DNA from: an uncultured Faecalibacterium sp.
Lineage (GTDB): Bacteria; Bacillota; Clostridia; Oscillospirales; Ruminococcaceae
Reading direction: 5' to 3'
Assembly (NCBI GenBank): GCA_934501115.1
Contig: CAKSTO010000014.1
Location: 1-44,534 of the forward strand
DNA: 44,534 nt
The notes under the pieces were generated by a model that was not told where the DNA came from, searched no databases, and worked only from the letters and a program-made list of their open reading frames with translations. The translations under genes and the position numbers were made by a program. Of the stretch, positions 35,537-42,363 are shown one piece after another (positions within the stretch are counted from its first letter, which is position 1; the number at the start of each line of letters is the position of its first letter).

Positions 35537-36172
35537 ATGTCACGTTGTGTGATCGTTTCTGCCTGCCCGGTCTCACCGGAGCTGAAAAGTGCTCTGCGGC
35601 CGGACGACTTTATCATTGCCTGCGATGCCGGTTACCGCAACTGCGAGCCGCTGGGCTGCAGGCCGGACATCATAGTAGGCGATTTTGATACGGCTCCCTG
35701 CCCGGAAACAGGCGACGACGATATCGTGATCCTGCCCCATGTCAAGGACGATACCGACACGGAGTATGCTGCAAAGCTGGCTTCTCAAAAAGATTTTGAT
35801 GAGGTGCTGATGCTGGGAGGTCTGGGCGGCAGGCGGATGGAGCATACGCTGGCAAATCTTTGCACCGGCCTTGGTCTGGAAAAGCGAGGCATCCGTGCAA
35901 TGCTGCTGAACGAGCGCAGCCGGGTCACTTATGTGATGCCCGGCGAGACCCGCCGTTACCCGAAGCAAAACTATTTTTTCTTCTCGGCCTTTCCGATGGA
36001 GGGCAGGGCAGAGGGCGTGTGCGAACACGGCTCTTATTATGAGCTGGATGACGCAGAGCTGACTGCCGTGTATCCGCTGGGCGTCAGCAACGAGTACGCT
36101 GAAGGCTCGGACTGCATCACCATCAGCACTCGTACCGGGGCATTGGTAGTAGTGGAGACGATCCCGGACTGA
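35537..36172 (+). CDS. thiN: Thiamine pyrophosphokinase
   Basis: A 211-residue kinase making thiamine diphosphate from thiamine and ATP. ATG 35537 (MSRCVIVSA) follows GAGGAAGG. Family motifs: CDAGYRNCEPLG, PDIIVGDFDTAP, VKDDTDTEYAAKLA and LGGLGGRRMEHTLANL; the C-terminal beta domain ends with STRTGALVVVETI. It is the last large gene of the core block. Confidence 0.94.
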   Translation: MSRCVIVSACPVSPELKSALRPDDFIIACDAGYRNCEPLGCRPDIIVGDFDTAPCPETGDDDIVILPHVKDDTDTEYAAKLASQKDFDEVLMLGGLGGRRMEHTLANLCTGLGLEKRGIRAMLLNERSRVTYVMPGETRRYPKQNYFFFSAFPMEGRAEGVCEHGSYYELDDAELTAVYPLGVSNEYAEGSDCITISTRTGALVVVETIPD

Positions 36173-36247
36173 AATCGGCCTTTTGCCGGAACATTCTGCC
36201 GCCGTCCTGCGTAGAATAAGACAGTAAGCAGGAAAGGCGGGGTACAG

Positions 36248-36328
36248 ATGCAGGTCGTTGTGATCCAAAGCCCGAAATGTCTGCGGGGGATCCTGCGCAG
36301 ACTGTTTGGCATAAAAAGAGAAACGTGA
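36248..36328 (+). CDS. spoVM: SpoVM-like 26-residue amphipathic peptide
   Basis: A 26-codon gene, ATG 36248 to TGA 36328, behind AGGAAAGGCGGGG. The product starts MQVVVIQSPKCLRG and ends LRRLFGIKRET. B. subtilis SpoVM, from memory, has the same length and shares Pro9, Lys10, Leu12, Gly14, Ile15, Arg17, Gly21 and Arg24. Basic and hydrophobic residues alternate along an amphipathic helix. The position also matches: in Bacillus spoVM follows thiN in this cluster. SpoVM marks the curved forespore membrane for spore coat assembly. It would be too short for most gene callers. Its job in a lineage thought not to sporulate is unclear. Confidence 0.85.
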   Translation: MQVVVIQSPKCLRGILRRLFGIKRET

Positions 36329-36373
36329 AAAAACCCCTCTCTGAATGGGCTCTGCCCACCGGAGAGGGGTTTT
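36328..36373 (+). terminator. Bidirectional terminator between spoVM-like gene and cysteine desulfurase
   Basis: AAAACCCCTCTC pairs with GAGAGGGGTTTT (36362-36373) over a 20-base loop, with T-rich flanks on both strands. It separates the converging units. Confidence 0.85.
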
Positions 36374-36389
36374 GCGCAGAACAGAGGAA

Positions 36390-36482
36390 TCACGCTTCGT
36401 CCGAAGGCAAACTTTCGTTTGCACGGAACCGCTCAAGGAAGCTGTGATCCACGCCGTCGCTCTGATAGCCCGGCATGTTCAT
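36390..36482 (-). CDS. Possible 30-residue ORF after cysteine desulfurase
   Basis: ATG 36482 opens 30 codons (MNMPGYQSDGVDHSFLERF ... SLPSDEA) ending at TGA 36390, ten bases past the desulfurase stop and just before the shared terminator. The ribosome binding site is weak (GTGAGA). Composition is protein-like, but I do not recognise it. Confidence 0.3.
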   Translation of the reverse strand: MNMPGYQSDGVDHSFLERFRANESLPSDEA

Positions 36483-36491
36483 TCATATATC

Positions 36492-37613
36492 TCACTGCGT
36501 CAGAGCGTTGTAACAGGTATCGAAGGCCTGCATAAAATCGTCGAGTTCCTGATCGGTGGTCAGGTGGCTCAGGCTGATGCGCCACGAGGACAGCGCGTTG
36601 CGCCGGTCATGGCTGACGGCGAACACTGCCCGGGAGGGCAGACCGTCGGAGGAGCAGGCAGACTTTACCGAGACGCAGATGCCCCGGGCATCCAGCTCCC
36701 GCTGGAACACGGTGCCCTTTACGTTCTGTACGCTCAGATTCAAGATCTGCGGTACAGCGTGCTCCGGACTGTTGATGTGCACCAGGGGGTAGCTGGAAAA
36801 TTCTGTGCGCAGGCGGGCGTTCAAGGTGCGAATGTACTCCACGCGGACAGGCAGTTCCGCCACAGCCTTCTCCAGTGCCAGCGCCAGCGAGCAGGCGAGA
36901 GCTACTGTAGGCGTCCCGCTGCGGTAGATGGTGGTGCTCTCGCCGCCATGGATGAGCGGCTCCAGCGCAAGACCGCGGCGTTTGACCAGCACGCCGATGC
37001 CGTTCAGCCCATAGAACTTGTGGGCAGTCAGGCTCATGGTGTCGATGCCCTCGAAGGAAACCGGCAGCTTGCCTGCGGCCTGTGTGGCGTCTACATGGAG
37101 ATGACAGTGAGGGGATCCGCTTAAGAGGGAAGCAATCTCTGCTACGGGCTGCGCCACGCCAAGCTCGCTGTCTACGGCAGTGACCGCCACCAGAATGGTA
37201 TCAGTGCGCAGCAGCTCTTTCAGATGATCAAGATCCACCGTCCCATCCTGTTTGATGTCCACAAGATCGATCTCGTAGCCCTGCTCCTGCAAGGCGGTCA
37301 GACTTCCGCTGACCGAAGAATGCTCCAGAGGGGTGGAGATGATATGCCTGCCGTGATGGCGCTCCAGCCGGGCAATGCTTTTGATCGCGAAGTTGTTGGC
37401 CTCACTGGCACCGGATGTATAGATGATCTCGGCGGGCTGCACATTCAGGCTGCGGGCGATGCTTTGGGTGGCTTTGTCGATCGCAGCCTTGGCGGCAGCA
37501 CCGGCCTGATGCCGGGAATTGGCGTTGCCCGGGCAGCTGCGTTCGATCTCACAAAAGTACTGCAATACCGCTTCGTCCACAGGGGTGTTGGCAGAATAAT
37601 CCAGATAGATCAT
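36492..37613 (-). CDS. Cysteine desulfurase (NifS/IscS family)
   Basis: A 373-residue PLP enzyme that takes sulfur from cysteine as a persulfide for Fe-S clusters or thio-tRNA. ATG 37613 follows AGGAGG. Features: IYLDYSANTPVDEAVL, the PLP lysine in SLTAHKFYGLNGIG, and the catalytic Cys loop SVKSACSSDG. The length is normal for the NifS/IscS group. No scaffold (iscU) or thiI gene is adjacent in the window, so the sulfur acceptor is unknown. It has its own promoter. Confidence 0.93.
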   Translation of the reverse strand: MIYLDYSANTPVDEAVLQYFCEIERSCPGNANSRHQAGAAAKAAIDKATQSIARSLNVQPAEIIYTSGASEANNFAIKSIARLERHHGRHIISTPLEHSSVSGSLTALQEQGYEIDLVDIKQDGTVDLDHLKELLRTDTILVAVTAVDSELGVAQPVAEIASLLSGSPHCHLHVDATQAAGKLPVSFEGIDTMSLTAHKFYGLNGIGVLVKRRGLALEPLIHGGESTTIYRSGTPTVALACSLALALEKAVAELPVRVEYIRTLNARLRTEFSSYPLVHINSPEHAVPQILNLSVQNVKGTVFQRELDARGICVSVKSACSSDGLPSRAVFAVSHDRRNALSSWRISLSHLTTDQELDDFMQAFDTCYNALTQ

Positions 37614-37658
37614 AGATCCTCCTGATGTAGTATTATACAGATTATAATAGTAGGTTAT

Positions 37659-37687
37659 ATTATAGTGCGCTCTTACCCGGAATGCAA
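37659..37687 (-). promoter_or_regulatory. Promoter of the cysteine desulfurase gene
   Basis: On the minus strand TTGCAT (37687-37682) and TATAAT (37664-37659) are 17 bases apart. The leader is AT-rich with further TATAAT-like boxes. Confidence 0.7.
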
Positions 37688-37727
37688 GAGAACCGGCACG
37701 GAATTTGAGGGAATTTGTGCAAAACAG

Positions 37728-37756
37728 TTGCGCTGCAGGGAAAAGTCTGATATAAT
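37728..37756 (+). promoter_or_regulatory. Promoter of the uracil permease leader
   Basis: TTGCGC (37728-37733) and TATAAT (37751-37756) are 17 bases apart. Transcription would begin near 37763, giving a leader of about 235 bases before the permease. Confidence 0.75.
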
Positions 37757-37843
37757 TCCTAAAGGATTGCCCAACCAGAGCCTTTTGCGGGGCGCAGGCG
37801 GGCGGTCTGGTTTGGAAAGAGCCTGAGAGAAAGGGGAAACGCT

Positions 37844-37942
37844 ATGCTGCATACGAACCATCGGCTGCGCTGCACTGTATCTCCCGCTTTCGTTTCCGGG
37901 CGGAATCATTGTTCCCGAAATTCAGAGGCACTGCCGGTTTGA
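37844..37942 (+). CDS. Possible 32-residue leader peptide
   Basis: ATG 37844 follows AAAGGGG at seven bases and opens 32 codons (MLHTNHRLRCTVSPAF ... SEALPV). The TGA (37940-37942) lies in the loop of the following terminator, so a ribosome reaching the end would melt the 5' arm. No run of one amino acid is seen; the product is basic. Confidence 0.4.
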   Translation: MLHTNHRLRCTVSPAFVSGRNHCSRNSEALPV

Positions 37943-37964
37943 TCACGGCAATGCCTCTTTTTTT
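37925..37964 (+). terminator. Leader terminator before uracil permease
   Basis: GAGGCACTGCCG pairs with CGGCAATGCCTC around GTTTGATCA, followed by TTTTTTT (37958-37964). It is 32 bases before the permease start. Confidence 0.85.
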
Positions 37965-37996
37965 GGGTCGGAGTCCTGTAGGAGGCAGAAAACTTC

Positions 37997-39358
37997 ATGA
38001 GCGAAAAAATCGATTACTCCAAAGGCATTTACGACGCACGACAGCTGGGTGCGGGTAAAATGTTCATTCTGGGCATTCAGCACATGTTTGCGATGTTTGG
38101 CGCGACGGTGCTGGTACCGCTGCTGACCGGTCTGAGCGTTTCCACCACGCTGCTGTGTGCCGGTCTGGGCACGCTGCTGTTCCACCTGATCACCAAAAAG
38201 AAGGTGCCTGCATTCCTGGGTTCTTCTTTTGCATATCTGGGAGGCTTCTCGATCGTAGCACCTATGCTGGCAGATGCGGACGGCAACCTGACCGTGGCCA
38301 ATACTAAGATGCTGCCTTATGCCTGCGCAGCCATCGCATTCTCTGGTCTGGTATATCTGATCGCCAGTGTGCTGATCTCCACCTTCGGCATCCGCCGTAT
38401 TATGAAATTCTTCCCGCCGGTGGTTACCGGCCCCATCATCATCTCCATCGGCCTGATCCTTGCACCTTCGGCGATCTCCAACTGTCAGGCAAACTGGCTG
38501 CTGGCCTTCGTCGCTCTGGGCGTGGTCATCATCTGCAACATCTGGGGTAAGGGCATGGTCAAGATCCTGCCGATCCTCATTGGCGTGCTGGTGTCCTATG
38601 CGGTGGCTCTGGTCACTGGCGCGGTGGACTTCCAGCGCATTGCAGATGCCGCGTGGTTCGGCATCCCTCTGCATAAGGAAGCCATGGGTCTGTTTGCCAT
38701 CGACGGCAGCCCCGAGTTTATCAGTGCACTGTTTACCATCATTCCGATCGCTCTGGCTACCATGATGGAGCACGTGGGTGACATTGCTGCGATCAGCGCA
38801 ACGGTCGGCCATAACTACATCAATGACCCCGGCCTGAACCGTACCCTGCTGGGCGACGGTCTGGCAACCACTATGGCCGGCCTTCTGGGCGGCCCGGCAA
38901 ACACCACTTACGGCGAGAACACCGGTGTGCTGGCTCTGAGCAAGATCTACGATCCGCTGGTCATCCGCATCGCTGCCGTGCTGGCCATCATCCTGAGCTT
39001 CAGCCCCAAGTTTGAGGCTGTCATCAATACCATCCCCACCGGCATCATTGGCGGTATCAGCTTTGTGCTGTACGGCATGATCTCTGCCATCGGCGTGCGC
39101 AACGTGGTCGAGAACCGCGTGGACTTTACGAACAGCCGCAATCTGATCGTGGCCGCTGTCATTCTGGTGTGCGCTCTGGGCTTTAACTCTGTGGGCGGCG
39201 TGAGCTTTGCCATCGCAGGCGTCACCATCAATCTGTCCGGTCTGGCTGTGGCTGCGATCGCCGGCATCCTGCTGAACGCCATCCTGCCCGGCAACGACTA
39301 TGAGTTCGATGCAGCGGATGGCTCCGAGGCTGCATCCAGCAGCAATCTGCAGGTTTGA
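37997..39358 (+). CDS. uraA: Uracil permease (UraA/NCS2 family)
   Basis: A 453-residue proton-symport permease with about 14 hydrophobic segments. ATG 37997 follows GTAGGAGGC. The substrate motif MMEHVGDIAAISATVG and GGPANTTYGENTGVLAL are those of UraA; LGSSFAYLGGF and the FPPVVTGPIIISIGLIL region also fit. Uracil uptake suits the pyrimidine theme with pyrG elsewhere in the window. Uracil rather than xanthine is favoured by the TTYGEN motif. Confidence 0.92.
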   Translation: MSEKIDYSKGIYDARQLGAGKMFILGIQHMFAMFGATVLVPLLTGLSVSTTLLCAGLGTLLFHLITKKKVPAFLGSSFAYLGGFSIVAPMLADADGNLTVANTKMLPYACAAIAFSGLVYLIASVLISTFGIRRIMKFFPPVVTGPIIISIGLILAPSAISNCQANWLLAFVALGVVIICNIWGKGMVKILPILIGVLVSYAVALVTGAVDFQRIADAAWFGIPLHKEAMGLFAIDGSPEFISALFTIIPIALATMMEHVGDIAAISATVGHNYINDPGLNRTLLGDGLATTMAGLLGGPANTTYGENTGVLALSKIYDPLVIRIAAVLAIILSFSPKFEAVINTIPTGIIGGISFVLYGMISAIGVRNVVENRVDFTNSRNLIVAAVILVCALGFNSVGGVSFAIAGVTINLSGLAVAAIAGILLNAILPGNDYEFDAADGSEAASSSNLQV

Positions 39359-39398
39359 TGAAGTAAAATTCCTTACAAAAGGCAAATAGCCTAATTCT

Positions 39399-39433
39399 CT
39401 GGCAGGGTTTTTGTAAACCTTGCCAGATTTTTG
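39399..39433 (+). terminator. Terminator after uracil permease
   Basis: CTGGCAGGG (39399-39407) pairs with CCTTGCCAG (39418-39426), one G-U, followed by ATTTTTG. Confidence 0.85.
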
Positions 39434-39461
39434 CAAATAGGAATAATTCTTAAAATTATCC

Positions 39462-39490
39462 TTGACTAACTAGGAATCATTCGCTATAAT
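39462..39490 (+). promoter_or_regulatory. Promoter of reverse rubrerythrin
   Basis: TTGACT (39462-39467) and TATAAT (39485-39490) are 17 bases apart. A half-site CTAAC lies in the spacer, and a near-palindrome GGAATAATT...AATTATCC (39440-39461) lies directly upstream, possibly an operator. A small leader stem (GCCGGC/GCCGGC) follows. Confidence 0.8.
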
Positions 39491-39572
39491 AGAACCATAA
39501 CAAACGCCGGCGAGTACCAAGGCCGGCAGCTTGTTGTGGTAAATTGAATTCAGAATGATGGAGGTTATTCTT

Positions 39573-40124
39573 ATGAAGAAATACGTCTGCACCGTTTGTG
39601 GTTATATTGCTGAGGGAGAGATCCCCGCTCAGTGCCCTGTCTGCAAGGCTCCCGCTTCGGCTTTTGTGGAAAAGACCGGCAACACCTATGTTACCGAGCA
39701 TGTGGTGGGCATCGGCAAGGCTGAGGGCGTCCCTCAGGAGATCGTGGACGGTCTGCGCGCAAACTTTGAGGGTGAGTGCAGCGAGGTCGGCATGTATCTG
39801 GCAATGGCTCGTGTGGCTGAGCGTGAGGGCTACCCCGAGATCGCAGAAGCATACAAGCGCTATGCATACGAAGAAGCAGACCATGCTTCCCGCTTTGCAG
39901 AGCTGCTGGGTGAGGTCGTTACCGACAGCACCAAGAAGAACCTGATGATGCGTGCTGAGGCCGAGTGCGGTGCATGTGCAGGCAAGATGGATCTGGCCAA
40001 GAAGGCAAAGGCTCTGAATCTGGATGCCATCCACGACACTGTCCATGAGATGGCAAAGGATGAGGCTCGTCATGGCCGCGGCTTCGAGGGCCTGCTGAAG
40101 CGCTACTTCAACACCGAAGTCTGA
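39573..40124 (+). CDS. Reverse rubrerythrin (rubredoxin domain first)
   Basis: A 183-residue peroxide-detoxifying protein. ATG 39573 (MKKYVCTVCGY) follows GGAGG. The N-terminal rubredoxin-like domain has CTVCGY and CPVCKAP for one iron; the ferritin-like diiron domain follows (EGECSEVGMYLAMARVAERE, YEEADHASRFAELL, DEARHGRGFEGLL). The rubredoxin-first order is that of reverse rubrerythrin known in Clostridium, which reduces H2O2 and O2 with NAD(P)H-derived electrons. It fits an oxygen-sensitive gut anaerobe and precedes a flavodoxin. Confidence 0.93.
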   Translation: MKKYVCTVCGYIAEGEIPAQCPVCKAPASAFVEKTGNTYVTEHVVGIGKAEGVPQEIVDGLRANFEGECSEVGMYLAMARVAEREGYPEIAEAYKRYAYEEADHASRFAELLGEVVTDSTKKNLMMRAEAECGACAGKMDLAKKAKALNLDAIHDTVHEMAKDEARHGRGFEGLLKRYFNTEV

Positions 40125-40150
40125 TTAGGTTTCTCCAGTTATCCATTTGA

Positions 40151-40186
40151 CCGCTGCATGGCTTTGCCGCTGTGCAGCGGTTTTTT
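40151..40186 (+). terminator. Terminator after reverse rubrerythrin
   Basis: CCGCTGCA (40151-40158) pairs with TGCAGCGG (40173-40180), followed by TTTTTT. Confidence 0.9.
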
Positions 40187-40287
40187 GCTGGGCAAGATCC
40201 ACAGCACCGCTCAATATGCCCGCCGCTGAACCTGTATCAGCAGTGACTCGTGCGCTGCTGACTGTCTGAAAATGTTGCGAAAAGGAC

Positions 40288-40316
40288 TTGACAGAAAGGG
40301 AACGCTGTGGTAATCT
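40288..40316 (+). promoter_or_regulatory. Promoter of the flavodoxin gene
   Basis: TTGACA (40288-40293) and TAATCT (40311-40316) are 17 bases apart. The -10 overlaps the first dyad operator, so a bound repressor would block it. Confidence 0.75.
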
Positions 40317-40405
40317 AACAGCGGTTAGAATTCGCTAACCGTATGAAAATGCGTCTGCGAAGACAGACGCATTTTCACGGAACTTTGAGTTAGAAGATAC
40401 TAACT
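40315..40405 (+). promoter_or_regulatory. Dyad operators and hairpin in the flavodoxin leader
   Basis: GGTTAG-AATTCG-CTAACC (40323-40340) and AGTTAG-AAGATA-CTAACT (40388-40405) are perfect dyads with the same six-base spacing. CTAAC-AGCG-GTTAG (40315-40328) overlaps the first. Between the two sites is a perfect 13-pair hairpin (40345-40376, loop CGAAGA). The arms look like DtxR/Fur-type metal-regulator sites, but the binding protein is unknown. Confidence 0.6.
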
Positions 40406-40433
40406 AATATTGATTTGAGAGAGGACGATCTTT

Positions 40434-40850
40434 ATGAGCAAAGTAGCAGTCGTATTCTGGAGCGCAACCGGCAACACCGAGACTATGGCAAACTGCGTCG
40501 CAGAGGGCGCAAACGGCACCATCGTGCCCTGCAGCGAAATGAACGCCGCAAAGCTGGCTGAGTTTGATGCAGTGGCTTTTGGCTGCCCCGCAATGGGCGC
40601 GGAGCAGCTGGAAGAGAGCGAGTTCGAGCCGATGTTCTCTGATCTGGAGGGCTCACTGAACGGCAAGAAGATCGCTCTGTTCGGTTCTTACGGCTGGGGC
40701 GACGGCCAGTGGATGCGCGATTGGGTGGAGCGTGCTCAGGGCGACGGCGCACAGGTGCTGAACGGCGAGGGCCTGATCTGCAACGAGGCTCCGGACGACG
40801 ATGTTCAGGCTGCATGCCGCAAGCTGGGCGCTGATCTAGCTGCATGGTAA
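40434..40850 (+). CDS. Flavodoxin, short chain
   Basis: A 138-residue FMN electron carrier. The phosphate-binding loop WSATGNTETMA (residues 9-19) and the later FGSYGWGDGQWMRDW loop fit short-chain flavodoxins of Clostridia. ATG 40434 follows GAGAGGACGAT. Flavodoxin often replaces ferredoxin when iron is short, consistent with the operator dyads in its leader. Confidence 0.93.
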   Translation: MSKVAVVFWSATGNTETMANCVAEGANGTIVPCSEMNAAKLAEFDAVAFGCPAMGAEQLEESEFEPMFSDLEGSLNGKKIALFGSYGWGDGQWMRDWVERAQGDGAQVLNGEGLICNEAPDDDVQAACRKLGADLAAW

Positions 40851-40971
40851 GCAGAGCGGGATGGAATCCTCTCAATAAACGGAGACGTGCGCGCGGCAAG
40901 AAAAACTGACTGAGATTTCCAGTATAAACCCGCTGCCTGCGGGCCATGCTAAGGGCAGTGAGGTGATAAAT

Positions 40972-41130
40972 ATGGAAAACATCGGCGTTACCTGTGATGT
41001 CTGCGAGTGCAGCCACAATGTGGGCGGCTGCAAGTGCAATCTGCCTCAGATCAAAGTGACAGAACAATGCACCTGCACCACGCAGGAAGTGGAAACTCCG
41101 CACTACTGCCAGAGCTACGAGAAAAAGTAA
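40972..41130 (+). CDS. DUF1540 Cys-rich small protein
   Basis: A 52-residue protein (MENIGVTCDVCECSHNVGG ... YCQSYEKK) behind GTGAGGTGA. Cys occur as CDVCEC, CKC and CTC with a last Cys near the end, typical of DUF1540, proteins of Clostridia thought to bind metal. It is 121 bases after flavodoxin with a short stem (CCCGC/GCGGG) between. Function is unknown. Confidence 0.8.
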   Translation: MENIGVTCDVCECSHNVGGCKCNLPQIKVTEQCTCTTQEVETPHYCQSYEKK

Positions 41131-41143
41131 ATCCCACGCGCAA

Positions 41144-41190
41144 AGCAGCCCCCGCCGGAAGGTTGATCCGGCGGGGGCTGCTGCCCTTTA
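41144..41190 (+). terminator. Terminator after the DUF1540 gene
   Basis: AGCAGCCCCCGCCGGA (41144-41159) pairs perfectly with TCCGGCGGGGGCTGCT (41167-41182), followed by GCCCTTTA. The converging HAD gene ends six bases later, so it may serve both. Confidence 0.85.
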
Positions 41191-41195
41191 TTGTG

Positions 41196-41810
41196 TTACC
41201 GTAGCATCACATTGCAGGTGGCGAGGCTGCGTACAAGTGTACCGACGCTCTCTTTCATCTGGATGCCTGCAAAACCCATGGAAAATGCAGCCTGTACATT
41301 GGCCAGATTGTCATCGATAAAGACGCACTCGTCGGCCTTCAGGTGATATCTGTCCAGCAGAGCCTGATAAATGCGGTGGTCGGGTTTGTTGATGTGCACT
41401 TCACAGGAGGCGACACCGCCGTCAAACTGCTCCAGAATGCCTTTCTGGCCGAGCAGCTCCAGAATATCCGACGGGATGTTGCTCAGGTAGTAGACGCGGT
41501 AGCCGTGGTTCTTCAGCCGCCGCACCAGCTCCTGCATCCGACGGCGGGGGCGAAGAATATGCGTCCAGTCGTCCAGAACGCCCTGAACCTCAAATTCACA
41601 GCCGGCCTCACGAGCTTTTTTCAGCATGCTGCTGCTGCCATCAAAGCGGGAGATCAGACCGGCATCCAGCTTTTTCCATGTTTCACTGCCAAAGGTCAGG
41701 TCATATACTTTTTCTTCGGTAGCTTCGTTACAAAGGCGGTCGACCAGATAGCTTTTGGGGTCAAAATCAACCATCACGCCGCCGATATCAAAAATAATGC
41801 TTTTGTACAT
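41196..41810 (-). CDS. HAD-superfamily phosphatase (YihX-like)
   Basis: A 204-residue hydrolase. HAD motif I is FDIGGVMVDFD, motif II is YYLSNIP, motif III KPDHRIYQ, and motif IV VFIDDNLANV. The DIGGV form of motif I and the alpha-helical cap after it match subclass IA phosphatases such as YihX, which act on sugar phosphates. The substrate is unknown. ATG 41810 follows GAGGGTC. A small stem (AACCGG/CCGGTT, 41861-41876) lies upstream. Confidence 0.9.
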   Translation of the reverse strand: MYKSIIFDIGGVMVDFDPKSYLVDRLCNEATEEKVYDLTFGSETWKKLDAGLISRFDGSSSMLKKAREAGCEFEVQGVLDDWTHILRPRRRMQELVRRLKNHGYRVYYLSNIPSDILELLGQKGILEQFDGGVASCEVHINKPDHRIYQALLDRYHLKADECVFIDDNLANVQAAFSMGFAGIQMKESVGTLVRSLATCNVMLR

Positions 41811-41939
41811 ATTATAGACCCTCGATTCTCGGATAAGAGCTTGCAGCTATAGTATAGCACAACCGGCCTGCCGGTTTCCACCCCTTTTGCATATCGCTGC
41901 TGACCGCGGCATAGGCTGTGGAGGAAAGGGGAGAGTGCC

Positions 41940-42242
41940 TTGACCATCCGGGAGCTGTGTGAAAAAGAGATCGTCCAGCTGGAAAAAGGCATCTGCCTTG
42001 GCAGGGCAGATGATCTTGTATTTGATCCGGCCACGGCACGGCTGGAAAGTCTGATCCTGCTGGGACGCCCAAGAATGCTTGGCCTTCTGGGGAGGGATGA
42101 GAGCCTGACGATCCCGTGGCAGGAGATCGAGATCATCGGAGAGGATGCCGTTCTGGTACACACTGCCCTGCCGGACACAGCGGAGCGGACTTCAGAACCG
42201 ACGGGATTATGGCAGAGGCTGCGGGCAAAGCTGCACTTGTGA
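41940..42242 (+). CDS. YlmC/YmxH-family PRC-barrel protein
   Basis: A 100-residue protein starting at TTG 41940 behind AGGAAAGGGGAGAG. The PRC-barrel beta fold is seen in LCEKEIVQLEKGICLGRADD, VFDPATARLESLILLG and IPWQEIEIIGEDAVLV. The family is annotated as sporulation protein YlmC/YmxH in Bacillus and Clostridia, but no clear activity is known. Confidence 0.85.
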   Translation: MTIRELCEKEIVQLEKGICLGRADDLVFDPATARLESLILLGRPRMLGLLGRDESLTIPWQEIEIIGEDAVLVHTALPDTAERTSEPTGLWQRLRAKLHL

Positions 42243-42274
42243 AAAATTTTCCTGATTTTTTTGTAAAATCAGGG

Positions 42275-42302
42275 TGGACATTTTTGGAGAAGTGACTATA
42301 AT
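42275..42302 (+). promoter_or_regulatory. Promoter of the LtaS-like gene
   Basis: TGGACA (42275-42280) and TATAAT (42297-42302) are 16 bases apart. A weak hairpin (CCTGATTTT/AAAATCAGG, 42251-42273) lies just upstream and may end the previous transcript. Confidence 0.6.
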
Positions 42303-42363
42303 AATCGCAGGAGCTTTGTGCAAAAAGCACATGGAAACATAGAATGAAAAAGGAACAGACTTT

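Larger units (their letters stand above)
37773..37996 (+). promoter_or_regulatory. Structured attenuator leader of uracil permease
   Basis: The leader has a stem AACCAGA/TCTGGTT (37773-37812 region), then AGAGCCTGAGAGAAAGG, which partly resembles the PyrR-binding consensus (UCCNGNGAGG, about 8 of 10 positions). GGGGAAACG can pair with CGTTTCCGG near 37890. A terminator follows. PyrR control is a guess; a different ligand or translation of the short leader ORF could also be the switch. Confidence 0.5.

Noticed and set aside
37800..37842. ykkC/guanidine or TPP riboswitch in the uracil permease leader
   Set aside because: Only short stretches (GTCTGGT, CTGAGA) match; the ordered conserved blocks of either class are absent.
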